Origin: Halorubrum salinarum
GTDB taxonomy: Archaea; Halobacteriota; Halobacteria; Halobacteriales; Haloferacaceae
DNA length: 64,000 bases
Assembly (NCBI RefSeq): GCF_013267195.1
Contig: NZ_CP053941.1
Coordinates: 2,418,001-2,482,000, forward strand
Direction of reading: 5' to 3'
Shown here: positions 26,689 to 34,133 of the stretch, one piece after another
How the letters are laid out: every line of letters starts with the position of its first letter
Numbering within the stretch: position 1 is the first letter of the stretch
Made by a program: the position numbers and the translations under genes
Notes under the pieces: model-generated
What the model was told of the DNA's origin: nothing
Seen by the model: the letters and a program-made list of their open reading frames with translations, nothing else
Databases searched by the model: none

Positions 26689-27771
26689 ATGGTTCTCAAC
26701 CGGCAGCGGCTGTTGGGCGCGCTGCTCGTCGCGCTCGCGACGCTCGCGGCGGCCGTGCTGGCGGAGGTGCTGCGAACGGTCGTGTTCGCGGTCACCGTCG
26801 CGTACGTCCTCTACCCCCTCCGACAGCGGCTCGTCGGTCGCGGGCTCTCGCGCCGGATCGCGTGCGCCGCCGCCACCGCGGTCGCGTTCGCCGGCGCCGT
26901 GCTCCTCGTGGCGCCGCTCCTGTACGCTCTCTACCGCCGGCGGTCGCAGCTGATCGACCTCCTCGAACGGATCCCGGACGCCGTCCCGATCAGCGTCGGC
27001 GGGTTCGAGACGGTCGTCGACATCGCGCCGTTCGTCGCGGCCGCCGAGGGGTTCGTGCGGGACATCGCGCTCGCGCTCGCGGGCGCGGCGCCCGTGCTCG
27101 TCTTGGAACTCGTCGTGTTCACCTTCCTCGTGTACGGCATCCTCTACCGGCCGGGAGCGGTCGGCACCGCCGTCTTCGGCGTCTTACCTCCCGAGTACCA
27201 CGACATCCCGACTCGGCTCCACGAGCGGACCCGGCGGACGCTGTACTCGATATACGTCCTTCAGGCGGCGACCGCGGCCGGAACGTTCGTCCTCGCGCTC
27301 GTGGTGTTCCGCGTCCTCGGCTACGGCTCGCCGGTCCTGTTGGCCGTGATCGCCGGCGTCCTCCAGTTCATCCCAGTCGTCGGACCGAGCGTCCTCATCG
27401 TCGCCCTCGGCGCCGGCGACGTCCTCGTCGGCCAGCCCGGGCGAGCGATCGCCGTGCTGGTGATCGGCCTCGTCGTCGTCGCCTTCGTCCCCGACGCGGT
27501 GATCCGGACGCGGCTCGCCGGGTGGACCGGGAAGATATCGCCGGGGCTGTACTTCGTCGGGTTCGTCGGCGGCATCCTCACGCTCGGCGCGGTCGGGGTC
27601 ATCGTCGGCCCCCTCGTCGTCTCGCTGCTGCTCGAGGTGATCGACATGCTCACCGAACACGGCGCCGAGTCGGGGTCCGCCGCGCACGAACCCGGCTCCG
27701 TCGCTCACGAATCCGGGTCCGCCGCGCCCGAGGCCCCTTCCGTCGAGGGGCGCGAGGACTCGTCGGACTGA
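26689..27771 (+). CDS. AI-2E family (PerM-like) membrane transporter
   Basis: 360 residues with about seven to eight transmembrane segments, including an N-terminal pair and the block from about 180 to 330. VLQFIPVVGPSVLIV is the signature of the AI-2E/UPF0118 family, and RRTLYSIYVLQAATA is also typical. Family members export small molecules or act as sodium/proton antiporters; the substrate in archaea is unknown. The C-terminal 35 residues are a repetitive, disordered tail. ATG 26689 is the proximal start. Confidence 0.82.
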   Translation: MVLNRQRLLGALLVALATLAAAVLAEVLRTVVFAVTVAYVLYPLRQRLVGRGLSRRIACAAATAVAFAGAVLLVAPLLYALYRRRSQLIDLLERIPDAVPISVGGFETVVDIAPFVAAAEGFVRDIALALAGAAPVLVLELVVFTFLVYGILYRPGAVGTAVFGVLPPEYHDIPTRLHERTRRTLYSIYVLQAATAAGTFVLALVVFRVLGYGSPVLLAVIAGVLQFIPVVGPSVLIVALGAGDVLVGQPGRAIAVLVIGLVVVAFVPDAVIRTRLAGWTGKISPGLYFVGFVGGILTLGAVGVIVGPLVVSLLLEVIDMLTEHGAESGSAAHEPGSVAHESGSAAPEAPSVEGREDSSD

Positions 27772-27846
27772 CCGGCGCCCGATCCACGACCCTCCTCTCC
27801 GCCGCCGGTACCGCTTTCCCTCCGCCGACCGTCATCACGGTATCCG

Positions 27847-29472
27847 ATGCCCCCGACGGATCTCCCCACCGCGGTCGGTGACGCCCCGACGCTCGCTGCG
27901 CGACGCCTCGACGACCTCCCCGAGCGCGTGGCCCGCTCGCGGCCGGCGGACGGCGACGACGCCATCGACGTGTTCGCCCCGGCGACCGGCGAGCGGATCG
28001 GGCGCGTGCCAGCCTGCGACGCGGACGACGTGGCGGCCGCCGTCGACCGCGCGGGGGACGCGCAGGCCGAGTGGGCCGAGACGCCCGCGGCGGAGCGCGC
28101 CCGGGTCGTCGACCGGTTCGGCGACCTCGTCGCGGACCGCCGCGAGGAGCTGCTCGACCTGCTCCAGTTGGAGACGGGGAAGTCCCGGCGCACCGCCGTC
28201 GAGGAGCTGTTCGACGTGCCGACCGGCTGCGCGTACGTCGCGAGCGAGGTGCCGGACGCGCTCGCCGAGGAGCGCCGGCGGGGGGTCGCGCCCGGGATCA
28301 CGACCGCGACGGTTACCCGCGAGCCGGTCGGCGTCGTCGGGGTCATCTCGCCGTGGAACTACCCGCTCACCCTCTCGATGGCGGACGCGATCCCCGCCTT
28401 GGCCGCCGGCAACGCGGTCGTGCTCAAGCCCGACGAAAAGACGCCGTTCGGGGCCCTGCTGCTCTCGGAGCTGCTGGAGGTCGCCGGCCTCCCGGCGGAC
28501 CTGTTCCAGGTGGTCACCGGCGAGGGGCCGGAGGTCGGGCCGCCGCTGATCGACGCGGTCGACTACGTCGCGTTCACCGGCAGCACGTCTGTCGGGCGGA
28601 CGATCGCGGAGCGCGCGGGCCGGAACCTGATCGGCTGCTCGCTGGAGCTCGGCGGCAACAACCCGCTCGTCGTCCTCGGCGACGCCGACGTCGACGAGGC
28701 GGCCCGCGGCGCGGTCCAGGCCTGCTTCTCGAACGCGGGCCAGCTCTGCCTCTCCGCCGAGCGGATCTACGTCGTCGAGTCCGCGTACGACGCCTTCCTT
28801 GACGCGTTCGTCCGCGAGACGGAGGCGGTGACGCTCGGGACGGGGTACGACTACGACGCCGACCTCGGGTCGCTCGTCGACGACGACCAGCTGGCCCGGG
28901 TCGAGTCGCACGTCGAGGACGCCCGCGAGCGCGGCGCCACCGTCGAGACCGGCGGCCGCGCGCGGCCGGACGTCGGGCCCTACTGCTACGAGCCCACCGT
29001 CCTGACCGGCGTCGAGCCCGACGCGACCGTCGCCTGCGAGGAGACGTTCGGGCCCGTCGCCGCGGTGACGCCGGTCCCGGACGCCGACGCGGCGATAGCG
29101 GCCGCGAACGACTCTCACTACGGGCTCAACGCGAGCGTCTGGACCGGGGACCGCGAGCGCGGCGCCGAGATCGCCCGGGAGATCGACTGCGGCACGGTGA
29201 ACGTCAACGACGCGTTCCTCGCCACGTGGGGCGCGGTCGACGCGCCGATGGGCGGGTTCGGCGACTCCGGGCTCGGCCGTCGACACGGGCCGGAGGGGAT
29301 CCGGCGATACACGGAGACGCGGACGGTGGGCGTCTCGCGGGTCGGCCCGCTGACGTTCCCGGAGCGGGTCCCGACCGACTGGTTCGTCCGCGGCGCGTTC
29401 GCGGCGATGGAGGTCGGGCGGCGAGTGAGCCGCGCGGTCGACGCGGTCAGACGGCGCTTCTCGCGCCGCTGA
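27847..29472 (+). CDS. NAD(P)-dependent aldehyde dehydrogenase
   Basis: 541 residues, ALDH superfamily. VISPWNYPLTLSMADAIPALAAGNAVVLKPDEKTP is the NAD-binding start near 165-200; FTGSTSVGRTI the dinucleotide loop near 240; LELGGNNPLVV carries the general-base Glu near 266; NAGQLCLSAERIYV the catalytic Cys near 302. EETFGPVAAV near 397 and the C-terminal GDSGLGRRHGPEGI complete the family set. It oxidises an aldehyde to an acid; succinate semialdehyde is a common annotation for this subgroup but is unproven here. Confidence 0.9.
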   Translation: MPPTDLPTAVGDAPTLAARRLDDLPERVARSRPADGDDAIDVFAPATGERIGRVPACDADDVAAAVDRAGDAQAEWAETPAAERARVVDRFGDLVADRREELLDLLQLETGKSRRTAVEELFDVPTGCAYVASEVPDALAEERRRGVAPGITTATVTREPVGVVGVISPWNYPLTLSMADAIPALAAGNAVVLKPDEKTPFGALLLSELLEVAGLPADLFQVVTGEGPEVGPPLIDAVDYVAFTGSTSVGRTIAERAGRNLIGCSLELGGNNPLVVLGDADVDEAARGAVQACFSNAGQLCLSAERIYVVESAYDAFLDAFVRETEAVTLGTGYDYDADLGSLVDDDQLARVESHVEDARERGATVETGGRARPDVGPYCYEPTVLTGVEPDATVACEETFGPVAAVTPVPDADAAIAAANDSHYGLNASVWTGDRERGAEIAREIDCGTVNVNDAFLATWGAVDAPMGGFGDSGLGRRHGPEGIRRYTETRTVGVSRVGPLTFPERVPTDWFVRGAFAAMEVGRRVSRAVDAVRRRFSRR

Positions 29473-29520
29473 CGGAGCGAATCGAGCCGGCGACCCGGGC
29501 CCGAGGCGCCGGCCGCCGCC

Positions 29521-30111
29521 TCACTCCCCGTCGTCGATCAGGTCGCCGAACACGGAGGCCGCGGTGTCCGGCACGTCGAAGTCGTGGTAGTGCTCGCCCT
29601 TCTCGTTCGAGAGGATGTTGAGCGCGGCGGCCGCGCCGTCGCCCGCGGAGATGACCGCCTGCCACTCCTCGGCGCGGGCCATCGCCCCCGTCGCGTAGGC
29701 GCCCTCGACGCTGGTCTCCATCGAGACGCCGACGCTGACGGTGTCGTCGTCGTCGAACTCGCAGCCCAGCTCCTCCGCGAGGTCGCGGTTCGCGCCCGTC
29801 GCGAGGACGACGTAGTCGGCCTCGTACTCGTCCTCCTCGGTCGTCACGGCGAAGCCGTCGTCGGTCGACTCGACGCCGGTGACCTCCTCGCCCTGGTGGC
29901 GGTCGACGCCGAAGTCGTCGACCTGCTGGCGCGCGGTCGCCATGAACTCGCTGCCGCCGACCGAGCCCACGCCGAGGTAGTTGAACAGGTGCGCCTTGTG
30001 CATCCACGTCCCGTCCGTGTCGAAGAGGACGGTGTCGAGGCCGTTCTTGCTCGCGAACAGTCCGGCGCTCAGTCCGGCGGGGCCGCCGCCGACGATTACG
30101 ACATCTGACAT
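29521..30111 (-). CDS. Small FAD/NAD(P)-binding oxidoreductase, thioredoxin-reductase-like
   Basis: 196 residues. N-terminal FAD site VVIVGGGPAGLSAGLFA (about 4-20), a second Rossmann-type segment YVVLATGANRDLAEELG, and SVEGAYATGAM, the second FAD motif. It is about two thirds the length of full TrxR proteins and has no CxxC redox centre, so it needs a partner or has another role. Three in-frame ATGs are close together (30111, 30120 and upstream); homology starts at 30111. Confidence 0.78.
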   Translation of the reverse strand: MSDVVIVGGGPAGLSAGLFASKNGLDTVLFDTDGTWMHKAHLFNYLGVGSVGGSEFMATARQQVDDFGVDRHQGEEVTGVESTDDGFAVTTEEDEYEADYVVLATGANRDLAEELGCEFDDDDTVSVGVSMETSVEGAYATGAMARAEEWQAVISAGDGAAAALNILSNEKGEHYHDFDVPDTAASVFGDLIDDGE

Positions 30112-30222
30112 GGTCGCCATTTCACCGCGCCCGGGCATAAGGGTTGACGGAAGCGGGGATCGACGCGGCGGGCCGAAACGGACCGGTCGCGGCGTCGACG
30201 CGCCGGCGTTGGATTCGGCGAC

Positions 30223-31101
30223 TTACGCCCCGAAATCACCGAGCGAACCGTCGGGAGCGTCGTCATCACCGTCGTCGCCCTCCCGGCCGTCGTCTCGGTC
30301 GCCCTCCCGGCTGTCGTCCGCTCCCTCGCTCTCCCCGCCGGGCACACCCCACGGGTCGTCCGGGTCGACCGGTTCGACGGCGCGGTCGAGTTCGTCGGCG
30401 TCGTACTCCGTGTCCTCGTCGAGGATCATCGCGAGGCGCTGCCAGCGCGCGCTCTGGTCGTCCTCGCCCTCCGGCCCGACGCGGGCGCCGTGGGTCTTGA
30501 AGAAGCGCGTGCCGCGCCCCCGCTTCGACCCCTCGCCCGTGTGACCGTCGAAGACCGCGTCGAACTCGCCCTCCGGTTCGAGGTCGCCGACGGGGAAGTC
30601 GTGGGCCGGCTCCTCGCCGCGCTCGCGGGCCTCGGCGCGGACCTCGGCGACGGCGGAGAAGTAGGCGTCCGCGTTCGACGCCTCCCGGGTCGAGCGGGCG
30701 CGGGCGGCCGCGAGCGCGGCGTGAATCGCACAGAGGCGCCCCTTCCACGCGTCCGGCTCCCAGCGCTCGGTGGCGAGTTCCTCGTAACGGTCGATCAGGA
30801 GCGCGACCTCGTCGCCCGCCCGGAGGTCCTCGACGACGTAGAGGTTGAGGCGGTCCCAGAGGTTCCAGGCGTACCCGGAGCGGGCCAACTCCCAGGCCGC
30901 CCACGCCGCGACCTCCTCGTCCGAGCGCCGGACCGCCTTCTGGAGGAGGCTGGAGACGACGTACCGGCTGTACCCCCCGTCCGTCTCGTTCGGCTCCTTC
31001 TCCTCGCCGAAGTCGTTCTCGCCCGTCGCGTCCGGCGTCGTCTCGGTCTCGAGGCTCCCGTCCGACCCGAACGTCGCCTGTCTGTCGTCGCCGTCGGCCA
31101 T
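30223..31101 (-). CDS. Protein resembling the C-terminal half of RarA/MgsA, without the AAA+ domain
   Basis: 292 residues. From about 42 to 215 it matches the order of motifs in the post-AAA part of RarA/MgsA/WRNIP1: LLQKAVRRSDEEVAAWAAWELARSG, then LNLYVVEDLRAGDEVALLI, WKGRLCAIHAALAAARARSTREASNADAYFSAV, then AHDFPV and GSKRGRGTRFFKTHG. There is no Walker A or B anywhere, so the ATPase is absent and not merely shortened. The ends are acidic and disordered. RarA acts at stalled forks; a free C-terminal domain could tetramerise or bind a partner. Assignment is by motif pattern only. Confidence 0.5.
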   Translation of the reverse strand: MADGDDRQATFGSDGSLETETTPDATGENDFGEEKEPNETDGGYSRYVVSSLLQKAVRRSDEEVAAWAAWELARSGYAWNLWDRLNLYVVEDLRAGDEVALLIDRYEELATERWEPDAWKGRLCAIHAALAAARARSTREASNADAYFSAVAEVRAEARERGEEPAHDFPVGDLEPEGEFDAVFDGHTGEGSKRGRGTRFFKTHGARVGPEGEDDQSARWQRLAMILDEDTEYDADELDRAVEPVDPDDPWGVPGGESEGADDSREGDRDDGREGDDGDDDAPDGSLGDFGA

Positions 31102-31229
31102 GCCCTCGCTCCCGCCGCGAGCGACTTAACTGCCGCGCGGTGAGCGCGCCGGGAGCGCGGTCCCGGCGGCCGTTCGCGTCGGTCGATCCGGGCCGCGGTA
31201 CGGCGGATCACACCTGCGCTGAAAGGGAA

Positions 31230-31237
31230 CTCTTAAG
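31230..31237 (+). promoter_or_regulatory. TATA-like box of tRNA-Tyr
   Basis: CTCTTAAG centred about 31 nt before the tRNA 5' end at 31265, in a locally AT-richer stretch. Confidence 0.5.
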
Positions 31238-31264
31238 TCGAATCCGGCGGTTATGTTTCGGTAA

Positions 31265-31338
31265 CCGCCCTTAGCTCAGCCTGGTAGAGCAGTCGACTGT
31301 AGATCGACTTGTCCCCCGTTCAATTCGGGGAGGGCGGA
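31265..31338 (+). tRNA. tRNA-Tyr (anticodon GTA)
   Basis: Cloverleaf: acceptor CCGCCCT pairs with AGGGCGG; D arm GCTC/GAGC; anticodon arm GTCGA-CTGTAGA-TCGAC gives GTA (Tyr); T arm CCCCG-TTCAATT-CGGGG; discriminator A. No intron and no encoded CCA. The 3' end is duplicated at 31445-31465. Confidence 0.93.
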
Positions 31339-31465
31339 CTCGTTTTCCAGTCGATTCGTAGCCGAACGTGGTTCGGCTCGATTCCGTCCCCGCGAGCGAA
31401 GCGAGCGGGGAACAGCGGGGTGACCGCAGCGAGACTCGCGCGTATCAATTCGAGGAGGGCGGACT
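31320..31465 (+). repeat. Direct repeat of the tRNA-Tyr 3' end (att-like)
   Basis: Bases 31320-31340 (TCAATTCGGGGAGGGCGGACT apart from its last base inside the tRNA 3' end) recur at 31445-31465 with one mismatch (G to A). Only about 104 nt lie between, with no gene and with a CCCCGC-GAGCGAAGCGA-GCGGGG hairpin (about 31390-31412). This is the pattern left by site-specific integration and deletion at a tRNA, or by a partial duplication. Confidence 0.6.
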
Positions 31466-31560
31466 AAGACAGTCCCCGGAGAGACGCGGCCTCCGGGATT
31501 TTCGCGGCGCTCGAATCGCCGAAGGCTTGACTTCGGTCACGACGTACAGTCTCTGCGAGG

Positions 31561-32217
31561 ATGTCGTTTCCGTCGACGATCGACTGGGACGACCACTGGG
31601 AGGCGACGGACCGAGACGGGTTAGACGAGATGCGTGCCGCCGGCGAGCGAACCGTCGACCGCCTGGAGCGGTTCTTCGACGGCTTCCCTGGGTCGCTGGC
31701 CGACGTCGGCTGCGGGCCGGCGTTCATGCTGTTCGAGGCCGCCGACCGCCACCCCGACGCCGACCTCTACGGATACGACGCGGCCGAGTCAGTCGTTCGG
31801 CGGAACCGAACGATCGCCGCCGAGCGCGAGGTCGACGGCCTGCGCTTCGAGACGGCGCGGCTCCCGGCGTTGGACGTCGACCGCCGGTTCGACTGCGTCA
31901 CATGTATCGCGACGCTCCATTACGTCGCGGACGTCCGGTCTGCCCTCGACGCGCTGTACTCTCGCGTCGCGCCCGGCGGACACCTGGTGTTCAACTACCC
32001 GAACCGGCACACCATGCGAATGTACCGGGAGGACCCGGATACCGACCCCGAGCGGTTCGAACTCGTGCTCGACGGCGAGAACCTCCTCACGTACGAGGAC
32101 ATCGAGGCCACCCTCTCCCGGAGGCCCCGCAGCTTCTGGAAGGCGGTCGACGAGGACGACTGGCGCTCGATCGGTCGGGTGAACCCCTGCGTGATCGTGA
32201 ACAAGCCCGAGGGCTGA
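31561..32217 (+). CDS. Class I SAM-dependent methyltransferase
   Basis: 218 residues. SAM motif I SLADVGCGPAFMLFEAA near 46-60, motif II YGYDAAES, FDCVTCIATLHYV as motif IV and VAPGGHLVFNYPN as the following strand. It lacks close sequence similarity to the other methyltransferases of the window. Its position just after the tRNA-Tyr repeat makes acquisition by integration possible but unproved. Substrate unknown. Confidence 0.83.
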   Translation: MSFPSTIDWDDHWEATDRDGLDEMRAAGERTVDRLERFFDGFPGSLADVGCGPAFMLFEAADRHPDADLYGYDAAESVVRRNRTIAAEREVDGLRFETARLPALDVDRRFDCVTCIATLHYVADVRSALDALYSRVAPGGHLVFNYPNRHTMRMYREDPDTDPERFELVLDGENLLTYEDIEATLSRRPRSFWKAVDEDDWRSIGRVNPCVIVNKPEG

Positions 32218-32281
32218 GCCCGGCGACACGGGACGGCGCCGTCACCGCCCGACTTTTGTCGACGCCCGGCGACGACTGCGT

Positions 32282-32986
32282 ATGAGCGTTGGTTGGCAGT
32301 CGATCGCCGTCGTCGTTCTCCTCGTTCTGCCCGGTTGCGCCGGCGCGCCGGTCCCGGACACGGGCTCCGGCTCGCAGCCCACCGCCCTCGACAGCCCGCC
32401 CGCCAATCCGGACGGCGTCGACCCCGACGACCCGGCCGACACGGCGTGGACGGGCACCGTCGTGCGCGTCGTCGACGGCGACACGATGGAGGTCGAGTTC
32501 CCGAACGGCGAGGTCGACACCGTCCGGCTCCTCGGCGTCGACACGCCCGAGACGAGCGCCGGGTCGACTGCGCCTGGCGAATTCGAGGGGATTCCGGACA
32601 CCGACGCCGGTCGCGGGCACCTCGCAACGTGGGGCGGCGAGGCGTCGGCGTTCGCGGAGTCGGAACTCGCCGGCGAGACGGTTACGGTCGTGACCGGCGG
32701 CGACCGCCGCGGGGGGTACGGTCGCCTGCTCGCGGTGCTGTACGTCGACGGCGAGGACTTCAACGAGCGCCTGCTGACGGAGGGGTACGCGCGGCTCTAC
32801 GACACCGAGTTCGCGAAACGCGACGCGTACGCGGCCGCCGAGGCGGACGCGAGGGAGCGCGGCGTCGGCCTCTGGGCGTTCGACGAGGGCGATTCCTCGG
32901 CGGAGACGAGCGAGGTCCACGGCGCGGACCCCTGGACGCTCCTCCGGTTCGAGGCCGGCGCGACCGCGGCCCCTGTGTCGGCGTAA
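32282..32986 (+). CDS. Staphylococcal nuclease-like lipoprotein (thermonuclease family)
   Basis: 234 residues. The lipobox LPGCAG puts the lipid on Cys20, so the protein is exported and membrane-anchored. SNase domain from about 58: VRVVDGDTMEVEF (catalytic Asp), RLLGVDTPET (Arg and Asp of the active site), and GGYGRLLAVLYVDGEDFNERLL with the second Arg. It would cleave extracellular DNA or RNA using calcium. The C-terminal 30 residues are likely disordered. Confidence 0.88.
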   Translation: MSVGWQSIAVVVLLVLPGCAGAPVPDTGSGSQPTALDSPPANPDGVDPDDPADTAWTGTVVRVVDGDTMEVEFPNGEVDTVRLLGVDTPETSAGSTAPGEFEGIPDTDAGRGHLATWGGEASAFAESELAGETVTVVTGGDRRGGYGRLLAVLYVDGEDFNERLLTEGYARLYDTEFAKRDAYAAAEADARERGVGLWAFDEGDSSAETSEVHGADPWTLLRFEAGATAAPVSA

Positions 32987-33019
32987 CACACTTAAGAGCG
33001 CGCTCGGTACGGTGGTGTA

Positions 33020-33769
33020 GTGGCATCCCGACAGGGCGGGTCGGGGGACGCGGAGCCCCTCGGGCCCGGATCGACGGAGCGTCGGACCGCTTCCACGACC
33101 GCCGCCGCGAGCCGGCAGGCAGACGCGCGGCCCCGGTCCCCGCCGGAGTCGCCGGCGCGCCGCCGCGCTCGGGCCGGGCGAACCGATCGGTCCGCGGACT
33201 ATCGGTCGGTCGACCCGCCGCACGGCGGGGAGGCCGCCGCCCGGACGCCGGAGGACCCGCCGGTCCGGGACCCCTCCCTCTACGCGCTCACCGACCACTT
33301 CCACGAGCGGCTCGAACAGCCCGGTCGGTACGTCTCGACGCGCACCGTGAGCGACGCGATCCGGGAGGGACAACTGCGGTGGAACAGCACCGACGGCTGG
33401 CGGTTCGCCCTCGTCGAGGGGGGCGTCCGCTTCGTCGTGGTCGTGAGCGACACCGAGACGAACTCACCGGTCGTCGTCACCGGCTGGACCGAGGTCGCGG
33501 ACCGCGAGGCCGCGCTCGAAGCGCCGCGGTGGGACGGAGTCGACGTCGACACCATCGCCGTGCGGGCCGCGCTGAGCGAGTCGGCGGCGACGCCGATCCC
33601 CGACCGGATCCGCCCCCGGACCGTCACCCGCCCCTTCGAGGTGGGCGAGCACCGCCTCGAAACCGAACCCGGCGAGCCGTTCGTGCGCTGTACCGACTGC
33701 GGCTGCCGGTTCCGCTCGAAGGAGGGGATCACGTCGCGGCGGTGTCGACAGCGCTCGCCGGGGCGGTAG
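33020..33769 (+). CDS. Haloarchaeal protein with C-terminal zinc finger
   Basis: 249 residues, GTG start preceded by an ACTTAAG element about 25 nt upstream. Residues 1-85 are low-complexity, rich in Arg, Ser and Pro. Residues about 90-190 form an alpha/beta domain (DHFHERLEQPGRYVSTRTVSDAIREG, then GVRFVVVVSDTETNSPVVVTGWTEV) of the kind seen in BrnT/DUF4258-like small domains. The end has CTDCG...RRC. Function unknown; the toxin-like resemblance is weak. Confidence 0.55.
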   Translation: MASRQGGSGDAEPLGPGSTERRTASTTAAASRQADARPRSPPESPARRRARAGRTDRSADYRSVDPPHGGEAAARTPEDPPVRDPSLYALTDHFHERLEQPGRYVSTRTVSDAIREGQLRWNSTDGWRFALVEGGVRFVVVVSDTETNSPVVVTGWTEVADREAALEAPRWDGVDVDTIAVRAALSESAATPIPDRIRPRTVTRPFEVGEHRLETEPGEPFVRCTDCGCRFRSKEGITSRRCRQRSPGR

Positions 33770-33831
33770 CCGGCAGCACTGTTTCTGACCGGCACCCGAT
33801 CTTTCACGCGATTCACGGGCGACCGAGCCGT

Positions 33832-34050
33832 GCGGTGGCGCGCGCCTCCGAGCGACCGCAGGGCGCGAGGAGCGCGTGCGAGGGAGTCGCGAGCGGTGCG
33901 AGGTGCGAGCGGAGCGAGCACCTCGATTGCGAGCGGTGAAACCGCGAGCAGCGAGCGACGAGGTTGGGGAGGCGTGAGGTGCGGTTGCGGTGTGGGGCGG
34001 GCCTCACGACCGGGGCCTTGGAGGTGGTTCCGGTCGATCGCCCGCCGGCA
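33832..34050 (-). repeat. Structured dispersed intergenic repeat, copy B
   Basis: Gene-free spacer of 364 nt between the zinc-finger gene and the second helicase. Its reverse complement aligns with 17711-17984: shared blocks include CCTCCCCAACCTCGTC, GACTCCCTCGCACGCGCTCC and GCGCGCCACCGC, with the same order. It lacks the 16-bp inverted repeat and its loop that copy A has. The hairpin GAGGTGC-GAGCGGAGCGA-GCACCTC (about 33898-33924) sits where copy A has its 11-bp hairpin, with different stem bases. Confidence 0.65.
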
Positions 34051-34133
34051 ACCCATTCCAGTTTCCATGAAGTAACCGACTCGTCCCGTCGGCTGACGCT
34101 ATCCATTTCCGCGTCGCGGCCGAAGCGGCGGTG

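Noticed and set aside
31445-31465. Second tRNA at the downstream copy of the tRNA-Tyr end
   Set aside because: Only the 3' part of the T arm and acceptor is present; no anticodon arm or 5' half exists.
33830-34075. Plus-strand 81-codon frame inside repeat copy B
   Set aside because: The region is structured repeat, with Arg/Ser/Ala-rich translation and no support as a protein.
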